Shown here: positions 1 to 5,682 of the stretch, one piece after another
Layout: each line of letters begins with the position of its first letter
Numbering within the stretch: the stretch's first letter is position 1
From: Gemmatimonadota bacterium
GTDB lineage: Bacteria; Gemmatimonadota; Gemmatimonadetes; Longimicrobiales; Longimicrobiaceae
Assembly (NCBI GenBank): GCA_019348475.1
Contig: JAHWJJ010000310.1
Coordinates: 1 to 5,736 of the forward strand
Direction of reading: 5' to 3'
Length of the DNA stretch: 5,736 nucleotides
Translations under genes and position numbers: made by a program
Notes under the pieces: model-generated
What the model was told of the DNA's origin: nothing
The model's input: only the letters and a program-made list of their open reading frames with translations
The model's database searches: none

Positions 1-75
1 GTCGGGCTACGAGAATTCCCAAGGTGGGTTCCTCGGAACGACAGCGCCGCGCGCGGATGGCCGGGCACGCGTCCA

Positions 76-106
76 CCCCTCTCCCGCGCAGTTTGCGGGA
101 GAGGGG
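76..106. repeat. REP-like palindrome
   Basis: A perfect 12-bp inverted repeat: the left arm CCCCTCTCCCGC (76-87) pairs with GCGGGAGAGGGG (95-106) around a 7-nt loop, and a G-rich tail GGGGGTGAGGGG (109-120) follows. No T-run follows either arm, so it does not look like a factor-independent terminator. From general knowledge, palindromes of this pattern (CTCTCCCGC, loop, GCGGGAGAG, then a GGGTGAGGG tail) are dispersed many times between genes in high-GC bacteria, and they often produce spurious 'TPGPSP' peptides when translated on the other strand, as happens here. Whether it is repeated in this genome cannot be seen from one window. Confidence 0.7.
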
Positions 107-183
107 CCGGGGGTGAGGGGTCCGCGCGAAGCGCGACGCCGTTGCCGTTCGCGGTTCCTCTCCAGCAACCGACCATCCCGTTT

Positions 184-212
184 TTGCCATCGCCGGGCAC
201 GGACGCTAAGTT
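184..212 (+). promoter_or_regulatory. candidate sigma70-type promoter for the dehydrogenase gene
   Basis: TTGCCA (184-189) matches five of six bases of the -35 consensus. It is followed by a 17-nt spacer and TAAGTT (207-212), which matches only three of six bases of the -10 consensus. The predicted start of transcription would lie about 65 nt upstream of the ATG at 285. The spacing is ideal and the short T-run at 181-185 is the most AT-rich point of the leader, but the -10 is poor, so this is a weak call. Confidence 0.3.
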
Positions 213-284
213 GCGCGCCCTTCACGACCCCCGCGCCCGGTGCGGGGTTCGCTTTCCGTCCACCGCGTAACGAGCCTTTCTGCC

Positions 285-1439
285 ATGCGGATGCTGGTGC
301 TGGGGGCGGGGCTGCAGGGCTCTGCCTGCGCCTACGACCTGCTTGCCCATACAGACCACGACGTGGTCCTGGCCGACCTGAACGTCGACTCCCTTCCGGC
401 CTTCCTGCAGCCGTACCTGGGGGGCAGGCTCACGGCGGTGCAGGTGGATGCCAACGACCGCGCCGGGATTCGGCAGATCATGCAGGGCGTAATCGCCACC
501 ATGAGCGCGTTTCCGTACTACTTAAACCACGGGATGACGGTGGCCGCGGTGGATGCGGGGTCGCACTTCTGCGACCTGGGCGGCAACACGCAGATCGTGC
601 AGGACCAAAAGGCGCTGCACCCGCGCGCCGTGGAGCGGGGGGTGAGCGTGGTCCCCGACTGCGGGCTGGCGCCGGGGATGGTGAACATCCTGGCCGAGCA
701 CGGAATCGCGCAGCTGGACCAGGTGAAGTCGGTGCGCATCAAGGTGGGCGGGCTGCCGCAGAAACCGGAGCCGCCGCTGAACTATCAGGTGGTGTACAGC
801 CTGGAGGGCGCGCTGGACTACTACACCACCCTTTCCTGGGTGCTGCGCGACGGCAGACAGACGCAGGTGAAGGCCCTCTCCGAGATCGAGCACCTGGACT
901 TTCCCGGCATCGGCACGCTGGAGGCGTTCCACACCGCCGGCGGCCTGTCCACCATGGCGCAGCGGTACGAGGGAAAGATCCCCACGATGGAGTACAAGAC
1001 GCTGCGCTTTCCCGGCCACGCCGAGGTCATGGCCGTGATGCGCGACATCGGGCTGATGGGGGTGGAGCCGATCGAGGTGAAGGGGACGAAGGTGGTGCCG
1101 CGCGACGTGTTCATCTCCATCGTCGGCCCCAGGCTCCAGAAGGACTACCGCGAGAGCCCGGACCAGGTGGCGCTGCGGGTGGAGGTCGAGGGGATGAACA
1201 GGGCCGAGCACGTGCGGTACCGCTACGACCTGCTGGACCGCTACGATCCCAACACGGGGATCACGGCCATGATGCGCACCACGGGCTTTTCGCTGGCCAT
1301 CACCGGCGCCATGCAGGCCGCGGGCAAGGTCAAGCCCGGCGTGTGGACCCCCGACGAGGCCATCTCCGGCCGCGAGTACATCGCCGCCCTCGCCGAGCGC
1401 GGCGTGGTAATCCAGGAAAGCCGCGTCGTCGTGCGCTAG
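285..1439 (+). CDS. saccharopine dehydrogenase family protein, probable L-lysine 6-dehydrogenase
   Basis: A 384-residue soluble NAD(P)-dependent oxidoreductase. An N-terminal Rossmann fold is marked by GAGLQG at residues 7-12 and an acidic residue at the end of strand 2 (D31, in VVLADLN) that would favour NAD over NADP. DLGGN (97-101) and PDCGLAPGMVN (124-134) are conserved landmarks of the family. The substrate domain carries PPLNY then YSLEGALDYYT (163-181), LEAFHTAGGLST (212-223) and EYKTLRFPGHAE (236-247). From memory these closely match the lysine 6-dehydrogenase of Geobacillus, which oxidatively deaminates L-lysine at the epsilon carbon to piperideine-6-carboxylate and has almost the same length. 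The ATG at 285 places the glycine motif where the family has it; a GTG at 240 would add 15 unlikely residues. There is no clear Shine-Dalgarno. It stands alone on its strand. The family assignment is firm; the exact substrate is inferred. Confidence 0.87.
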   Translation: MRMLVLGAGLQGSACAYDLLAHTDHDVVLADLNVDSLPAFLQPYLGGRLTAVQVDANDRAGIRQIMQGVIATMSAFPYYLNHGMTVAAVDAGSHFCDLGGNTQIVQDQKALHPRAVERGVSVVPDCGLAPGMVNILAEHGIAQLDQVKSVRIKVGGLPQKPEPPLNYQVVYSLEGALDYYTTLSWVLRDGRQTQVKALSEIEHLDFPGIGTLEAFHTAGGLSTMAQRYEGKIPTMEYKTLRFPGHAEVMAVMRDIGLMGVEPIEVKGTKVVPRDVFISIVGPRLQKDYRESPDQVALRVEVEGMNRAEHVRYRYDLLDRYDPNTGITAMMRTTGFSLAITGAMQAAGKVKPGVWTPDEAISGREYIAALAERGVVIQESRVVVR

Positions 1440-1829
1440 AGGGCAGACGGAACCAGGCCCGGGGGAGGTGCGGAACACATGAGTCATCCCGAACTTTGCC
1501 TGAGGGCGAAGAAAGATGACGCTGTCGAGAGCAAAAGATCGGTCAGGACCGTACGGATACGATAAAGCGGAGTCGGGGATTCCCGGCTCCGCTTTCCTGT
1601 TCTGGGGCAGAAGCGCTGGAGGAGGACGTCTCGGGGGCGGCTACTCAGCCTCGGATCCCGCAGGCGTCGTAGTCGTTCTCGGTGTAGCTGGCCTACTGGC
1701 GTCGACGTACCCCCAACTGCTGCAAACGTCGCCCTTGCGGCCGGCGACCCGGACGGTGCAACTTTTTCAACACATACAGACGGCGCCGTTCGGATTTCGG
1801 CGCACCGCATCCCGAACCCGGCCGCACGC
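1440..1829. other. intergenic stretch with terminator and possible peptide-gene remnants
   Basis: This 390-bp stretch between two same-strand genes has no convincing long gene. A good Shine-Dalgarno (GGAGG, 1464-1468) sits 10 nt before an ATG at 1479 that opens 28 codons ending TAA at 1563-1565, just where the terminator stem begins. Its third positions are only about 57 percent GC (16 of 28), unlike the neighbouring genes, so coding is doubtful. On the minus strand, 1773-1645 starts GTG-TTG-AAA-AAG-TTG, is interrupted by an in-frame TAG (1693-1695) and then reads ASYTENDYDACGIRG before a stop. That could be a decayed peptide gene or chance. I find no convincing promoter for the peptidase downstream. 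Confidence 0.4.
1564..1595 (+). terminator. intrinsic terminator hairpin, possibly bidirectional
   Basis: AAAGCGGAG (1564-1572) pairs with CTCCGCTTT (1587-1595). Inside this lie one T-G wobble and four more pairs (CGGG with CCCG), leaving a GATT loop. The stem ends in CTTT followed by the pyrimidine-rich CCTGTTCT on the plus strand. On the minus strand TTTATCGTATCC follows, so it may work in both directions. It most likely ends the dehydrogenase transcript, 125 nt after that gene's stop. Confidence 0.65.
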
Positions 1830-3980
1830 ATGCGCATCCGCCTTACGCACGTGACCGTCCTGGCCCTGCTGGCGCTGGCCGCCGCGCCGGGGCACGCGCA
1901 GGACCGGCGCCCGCTCACCGCGCTGGACCTGTACCACCTGAAGACCGCGGGCGCGGTAGACCTGTCGCCCGACGGGCGGCGGGTGGTGTACGTGGTCACC
2001 GAGGTGGACAGCGCCGGGAACCGCTACCGGCGCGACCTGTGGATCGCCAGCACCGACGGCGGCGGCGTGCGGCGGCTGACCTGGAGCAACGCGGAGGCGA
2101 TCGGGGCGCCCGCCTTTTCGCCGGACGGGCGGATGATCGCCTTTACGCAGGCGCGGCAGGGCGGGCGGGGGCAGGTGTGGATCCTTCCCCTGACCGAAGG
2201 TGGCGAGGCGTGGCCGCTCACCGACCTTGAGACGGGGGCGGGGGCCCCGGTGTGGTCGCCGGACTCGCGCCGCGTCGCCTTCATGTCGTCGCTCACGCCG
2301 GAGCAGCTGGCCAAGGCCGACTCCGCCGCCGCCGACAGCGCGAAGAAGGTAGACGAGAAGATCGACGCGGCCGCCATCCGCAACATCGACGACGACCGGC
2401 CCGCCGCGCTGGCCGCCATCCGCGCCAAGCTGGCCGCCAACGCCCGCGAGAACGACCCGCGGGTGATCACCCGGCTGGGGTACCTGGGCGAGACCAGCAT
2501 CCAGGAAGAGCGGTACGGCCAGATCTACGTGGTGGACGTGCGGCCGGGCGCCACGCCGGTGCAGCTGACGCGGGCCGCCTACGGCATCGGCGCGCCGGAG
2601 TGGACGCCCGCGGGCGACTCGCTCATCTACAGCGCCGGCCCGCCGCGGCAGCCGGGGCTGCACCCCGACTACGAGCTGGAGAGCGACCTGGTGGTCGCCC
2701 CCGCGGACGGAAGGGGCGCCGGGCGCACCATCGCCGAGCCGGGCTCCGGCGAGAACGGGGCCGCGTTCTCGCCGGACGGCCGCTACATCAGCTACGTCCG
2801 CTTCGCCACGGACCCGTTCTCCTTCACCGCCACCAATCCGGAGCTGGTGGTGATGCGGCGCGACGGCTCGGAGCGCCGCAGCGTGACCGGGCCCATGGAC
2901 CGCGCCCCGCAGAACTACACTCTCACCCGGGACGGCTGGCTGTACTTTACCGTGCAGTCCGAGGGCGCCACGCCCCTGTACCGCACGCGGCTGGACCGCA
3001 TCGACCCGCGACCGGTGGTGCAGGGGCCGCGCGGCGTGCTTTCCTTCGACGCCGTGAACGGCCGCGTCGCCTGGGCGGAGATGAACCCGCGGCGCCCCAG
3101 CGACCTGTACACGGCGGACGCGGCCGGCGGCGGCGAGCGGCGGCTGACCACCCTGAACGATTCGCTGCTGGCGCGGGTGTACGTGAGCGACTACCACGAG
3201 ATGTGGTATCCGTCGTTCGACGGCCGCCGCGTGCAGGGGTGGTACCTGCTCCCCATCGGCCACCGGCCGGGGGCGCGCCCGCCGCTGGCCGTGCAGATCC
3301 ACGGGGGGCCGCACGCCATGTGGGGCCCCGGCGAGGCCAGCATGTGGCTGGAGTACCAGATGCTGGCGGGCGCGGGGTACACCGTCTTCTTCTCCAACCC
3401 GCGCGGCTCCGGCGGCTACGGAAACGAGGCGCTGCGCAGCATCCGCCGCAACTGGGGCACGCCGCCCGCGCGCGACATCCTGGCGGGCGCCGACAGCGTG
3501 ATCGCGCGCGGGCTGGCGGACCCGGCGCGGCAGGTGGTCACCGGCGGAAGCTACGCCGGCTACATGACCGCCTGGCTGATCGCGCACGAGGCGCCGGAGC
3601 GGTTCCGGGCCGCGGTGGCCGCGCGCGGGGTGTACGACCTGGCCACGTGGTACGGCGGCTCCAACACCTGGCGGCTGTTCGAGGGCGAGTTCGGCACGCG
3701 CCCGTGGGAAGACCCGCAGATCGCGCGGGAGCAGTCGCCGCTGACGTACGTGGCCAACATCCGCACGCCGCTGCTGCTGCTGCACGCCGACACCGACTTC
3801 CGCACGACGATCGCGGGTGCGGAGGCCATGTACCGGGCGCTCAAGGTGCTGGGGCGCGAGGTGGAATTCGTGCGCTATCCGCGCGAGGGGCACGAGCTCA
3901 CGCGCAGCGGCGAGCCCCGGCACCGCGTCGACCACATGCTGCGCACGCTGGAGTTCTTCGAGCGCTACATTACGCACTGA
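1830..3980 (+). CDS. secreted S9C-type prolyl oligopeptidase family serine peptidase
   Basis: 716 residues, exported. Residues 1-23 form a signal peptide: basic MRIR, a hydrophobic core, and a likely signal peptidase I site after GHA, before QD. The mature part begins with a beta-propeller built from WD40-like PD40 units, seen as LSPDGR (45-50), FSPDGR (96-101), WSPDSR (142-147) and FSPDGR (313-318), with a charged, alanine-rich insert at about 155-225. The C-terminal alpha/beta hydrolase starts near residue 455 and carries HGGPH (491-495), NPRGSGGYG (523-531), the nucleophile elbow GGSYAGY with Ser574, Asp656 in HADTDF, and His688 in EGHELT. This is the complete triad in the order of family S9. 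The ending around SGEPRHRVDH is typical of acylaminoacyl-peptidase or DPP5-like S9C enzymes, which release N-terminal dipeptides or acyl residues from short peptides. Location is periplasmic or extracellular. No Shine-Dalgarno precedes the ATG. Exact specificity cannot be read from the sequence. Confidence 0.93.
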   Translation: MRIRLTHVTVLALLALAAAPGHAQDRRPLTALDLYHLKTAGAVDLSPDGRRVVYVVTEVDSAGNRYRRDLWIASTDGGGVRRLTWSNAEAIGAPAFSPDGRMIAFTQARQGGRGQVWILPLTEGGEAWPLTDLETGAGAPVWSPDSRRVAFMSSLTPEQLAKADSAAADSAKKVDEKIDAAAIRNIDDDRPAALAAIRAKLAANARENDPRVITRLGYLGETSIQEERYGQIYVVDVRPGATPVQLTRAAYGIGAPEWTPAGDSLIYSAGPPRQPGLHPDYELESDLVVAPADGRGAGRTIAEPGSGENGAAFSPDGRYISYVRFATDPFSFTATNPELVVMRRDGSERRSVTGPMDRAPQNYTLTRDGWLYFTVQSEGATPLYRTRLDRIDPRPVVQGPRGVLSFDAVNGRVAWAEMNPRRPSDLYTADAAGGGERRLTTLNDSLLARVYVSDYHEMWYPSFDGRRVQGWYLLPIGHRPGARPPLAVQIHGGPHAMWGPGEASMWLEYQMLAGAGYTVFFSNPRGSGGYGNEALRSIRRNWGTPPARDILAGADSVIARGLADPARQVVTGGSYAGYMTAWLIAHEAPERFRAAVAARGVYDLATWYGGSNTWRLFEGEFGTRPWEDPQIAREQSPLTYVANIRTPLLLLHADTDFRTTIAGAEAMYRALKVLGREVEFVRYPREGHELTRSGEPRHRVDHMLRTLEFFERYITH

Positions 3981-4027
3981 TGGCGCTGGTGGGACTGGCT
4001 GGGTGGTGGTGCTGCATGGATGAAGTC

Positions 4028-4064
4028 GAAAGGCCCCGCGGACGTGCGATCCGCGGGGCCTTTC
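4028..4064 (+). terminator. strong intrinsic terminator of the peptidase gene
   Basis: GAAAGGCCCCGCGGA (4028-4042) pairs perfectly with TCCGCGGGGCCTTTC (4050-4064): 15 bp around a 7-nt loop, with TTGTGTG after the stem. It lies 47 nt past the peptidase stop codon. On the minus strand the stem also ends in CTTTC, so it could stop read-through from the converging minus-strand genes. Confidence 0.88.
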
Positions 4065-4086
4065 TTGTGTGGGTGAGCGGCGAACT

Positions 4087-4122
4087 GCGTTCTTGGGCGT
4101 GCCCGCGTCCTTGGGCGTGCCC
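4087..4122. repeat. 18-bp tandem duplication
   Basis: Two adjacent 18-bp copies, GCGTTCTTGGGCGTGCCC (4087-4104) and GCGTCCTTGGGCGTGCCC (4105-4122), differ at one base. Each contains the small palindrome GGGCGTGCCC. They abut the hairpin-rich stretch that follows and may mark its left edge. No function can be assigned. Confidence 0.75.
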
Positions 4123-4150
4123 CTCCGCTGCGCTGCGGGTCGGGCTGCGC

Positions 4151-4187
4151 GCGCCGTAGGCAACGATACGACCGTTGCCAACGGCGC
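4151..4187. repeat. hairpin 1 of an intergenic structured element
   Basis: GCGCCGT (4151-4157) pairs with ACGGCGC (4181-4187), and inside it GGCAACG (4159-4165) pairs with CGTTGCC (4173-4179). A single A-A mismatch separates the two stems and the loop is the 7-nt ATACGAC. Outside, GGGCT (4142-4146) can pair with AGCCC (4190-4194) across a small internal loop, extending the structure. It has no T-run, so it is not a standard terminator. It may be part of a dispersed repeat or a transcribed structured RNA. Confidence 0.7.
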
Positions 4188-4199
4188 CGAGCCCCCTGC

Positions 4200-4232
4200 G
4201 CAAAGGGGCACGGTACTGCTGTGCCCCTTTGC
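4200..4232. repeat. hairpin 2 of an intergenic structured element
   Basis: GCAAAGGGGCAC (4200-4211) pairs perfectly with GTGCCCCTTTGC (4221-4232) around a 9-nt loop. It follows hairpin 1 by 12 nt. The left arm could instead pair with GTGCCCCT at 4117-4124, so two folds compete. It is not followed by a T-run on either strand. The rest of the surrounding 278-bp gap (4065-4342) holds only this element, the 18-bp duplication upstream and the heptamer array downstream; I see no gene in it. Confidence 0.7.
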
Positions 4233-4302
4233 TCCGGGTTCTCGGCCCTGCGGGCGCGCATCCCTCACGCAACCCCCCGCCGCGGCCCGATTCCCTGCCC
4301 GC

Positions 4303-4357
4303 TATTCCCTATCCCTATTCCCTATTCCCTATTCCCTATTCCCTATTCCCTATTCCC
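4303..4357. repeat. TATTCCC heptamer tandem array
   Basis: Eight head-to-tail copies of TATTCCC. Seven are perfect; the second (4310-4315) has lost one T. On the minus strand the unit reads GGGAATA, so a TAG occurs every 7 nt and every reading frame is closed within 21 nt. The stop codon of the minus-strand membrane protein gene (4343-4345) is one of these. Such an array is prone to slippage during replication, so copy number may differ between strains. Confidence 0.95.
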
Positions 4358-4963
4358 TGCCGTTCCGCTGTCCGGCTCGATCGACACCCCCGGCCCCGCC
4401 GCGCGGGCCGTGTCCTGCCACCATCCGCCTTCGCCCTGCAGGCGCACGGTGTCCGCGGCGGGGCGCTTGACGCGGCCGCCGGTGCAGTACTGCTGCACCA
4501 CCTGGCCCACGCTGCGGCAGTTCACGTCGTCGCCGCAGCGGGCGGACTGCCATTCCAGCGTCCGGCGCAGCGCCGACTGCGGGGGTACCCCGTCGCAGAA
4601 GCCCGGCGTCTGCCGGCTGAACTCCAGGCAGCTTCGCGTGTAGGCGCCCACGGAAAAGCTCCCCGCCATCGACACACTGCCGCCGGCACGCTGCTTCGCC
4701 TGCTCGAAGCACGCGGCTTCGTCGCTGGCCAGGCCAATGCGGGCGCCCTCGCGCGCCGCGGCGGCCGCCTCCACCTCGATGTCGCCGCGGTTGCGCTTCC
4801 ACCAGACGCCGATGGCCACCACGGCCGCAATCCCCAGCACCAGCAGCACGCCGCATCCGATCAGCCCCACGCGCAGGCACCCGCGGCGCGCGCCCGCCGG
4901 GCGCCCGGGGGGCGGCGGAATTGGGGGCGGCGTGGACGGCGGCGGCGTCTGGGGCTGGCTCAT
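4343..4963 (-). CDS. single-pass membrane protein with six-cysteine extracytoplasmic domain, function unknown
   Basis: 206 residues. Residues 1-25 are proline-rich and probably disordered (MSQPQTPPPSTPPP). Basic residues R21, R26, R27 and R31 precede one hydrophobic segment at about 32-55, which ends in VWWKRNR. This suggests an N-in signal anchor with the rest outside the cytoplasm. The outer part has exactly six cysteines (85, 112, 123, 143, 149, 160), an even number compatible with three disulfides, plus the landmarks CLEF (112-115), PGFCDGVP (120-127) and VVQQYC (155-160). I do not recognise a named family. The start is the first Met before the proline-rich tail; an open frame continues upstream but crosses the neighbouring gene in another frame. 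No Shine-Dalgarno is visible. It is the second gene of a likely two-gene unit, 83 bp after the Smr-like gene. Its last codons and stop are made of heptamer repeat. Confidence 0.78.
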   Translation of the reverse strand: MSQPQTPPPSTPPPIPPPPGRPAGARRGCLRVGLIGCGVLLVLGIAAVVAIGVWWKRNRGDIEVEAAAAAREGARIGLASDEAACFEQAKQRAGGSVSMAGSFSVGAYTRSCLEFSRQTPGFCDGVPPQSALRRTLEWQSARCGDDVNCRSVGQVVQQYCTGGRVKRPAADTVRLQGEGGWWQDTARAAGPGVSIEPDSGTAGNRE

Positions 4964-5046
4964 CGGGATTCGCGGCGTGTGTCGGGTGGATCGGTGTCGC
5001 GAGGAAGAATGGGGAGGCGCCGGGCAGGTTGTAAAGCGGGGAGGAG

Positions 5047-5667
5047 TCAGTCCTCCTCCAGCGACTCCAGCATCCGCGCCTCCTCGCGCCGCGCGATGGC
5101 CAGGAGCGCCGTCTGCCAGTCGGTGCGGTCGGTCATGGCGGCGGCCTGCGCTTCGATCCAGACCTCGCGCAGCACCACGTCCATCAGCCCCACGGCCTGC
5201 CGCTCGCGCGTGCGCCGCAGCTCGGCGGTGCGCCGGGCCAGGGGGATCAGCTCCTGGGGGATGTCGGCCTCGGGGTTCAGCCAGGCGCGGCCTGCGGTCT
5301 CGTCGGTGCGCCCCTCGCCGGGATCCTCCGGTCTGGGGCCGGCCGGCCGGTAGCGGTGCGGGTCCGCGGAGATGCGGACGGCGATGCTCCCCTCCGCGAA
5401 CGGCTGCCACCAGTCGATCAGCCCCCCGTTCAGCTCGTCCAGCAGTGCTTCCACCGACACGCGGATCGGTCCCTTGCGCCCCCCCGCCCGCCGGGCGCGC
5501 TCCACGATCAGCAGCAGGTCGGCGCCCGGCTGCTCGTGCGCGAACGACTGGATCCAGCGCAGCGCCCGCTGCCGCGCCGTCTCCGGCCCCTCGCCCTGCA
5601 GGTCCAGCCGGCGGGTGGGCGGGTAGTGGCGCGCTTCGAATTCGCGCGAAAGCTCGTTCAGCCGCAT
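5047..5667 (-). CDS. protein with degenerate Smr-like N-terminal domain
   Basis: 206 residues, cytoplasmic, with no signal peptide or membrane segment. Residues 20-100 follow the layout of an Smr domain (the C-terminal module of MutS2, found alone in many small proteins and often a nuclease): RLDLQG (20-25) at the LDxHG position, a helix over 28-45, the strand DLLLIVERA (50-58), a basic glycine turn GGRKGPIR (62-69), helix 70-80, then WWQPFAEGSIAVRIS (86-100) as the closing strands. The family histidine of LDLHG is glutamine here (Q24), and the HGKGTG loop is replaced, so nuclease activity is doubtful. Residues 101-206 are a proline- and charge-rich linker followed by mostly helical sequence without motifs I recognise. 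The ATG at 5667 has no Shine-Dalgarno and lies next to a tandem array. It is first in a likely unit with the six-cysteine membrane protein. The reading frame is secure; the Smr assignment is an inference from pattern. Confidence 0.72.
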   Translation of the reverse strand: MRLNELSREFEARHYPPTRRLDLQGEGPETARQRALRWIQSFAHEQPGADLLLIVERARRAGGRKGPIRVSVEALLDELNGGLIDWWQPFAEGSIAVRISADPHRYRPAGPRPEDPGEGRTDETAGRAWLNPEADIPQELIPLARRTAELRRTRERQAVGLMDVVLREVWIEAQAAAMTDRTDWQTALLAIARREEARMLESLEED

Positions 5668-5682
5668 GGGGGAGTGCGGGAA

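Noticed and set aside
240..284. GTG start adding 15 residues to the dehydrogenase
   Set aside because: The extra residues precede the usual family start MxxLVLGAG, and no ribosome binding site supports the GTG.
113..1519. Long plus-strand open frame overlapping the dehydrogenase gene
   Set aside because: It is rich in Arg, Gly and Ala, has no domain, and is a frame-shifted shadow of the dehydrogenase, which shows clear family motifs.
1735..1764. TTGCGG and CAACTT as a promoter for the peptidase gene
   Set aside because: The spacer is 18 nt but the -10 match is very poor; not supportable.
2252..4159. 635-codon plus-strand open frame
   Set aside because: Frame-shifted shadow of the peptidase, running through its stop codon and the strong terminator; no domain is visible.
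4151..4232. tRNA or other known RNA gene
   Set aside because: The two hairpins do not form a cloverleaf, and no TPsiC-arm or CCA-end pattern was found.
1767..4268. 833-codon open frame on the minus strand
   Set aside because: It is antisense to the S9 peptidase gene, with low-complexity Arg, Pro, Gly and His content. Long antisense frames are expected at this GC content.
5040..5056. Inverted repeat GGAGGA / TCCTCC at the end of the Smr-like gene
   Set aside because: Only six pairs, and it is made by Glu-Glu-Asp codons at the gene end. No T-run follows, so it does not support a terminator between the two minus-strand genes.
4964..5410. N-terminal extension of the six-cysteine protein to 355 residues
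   Set aside because: The extension reads through the Smr-like gene in another frame and is Arg- and Gly-rich without motifs. The Met at 4963 gives a normal small membrane protein.
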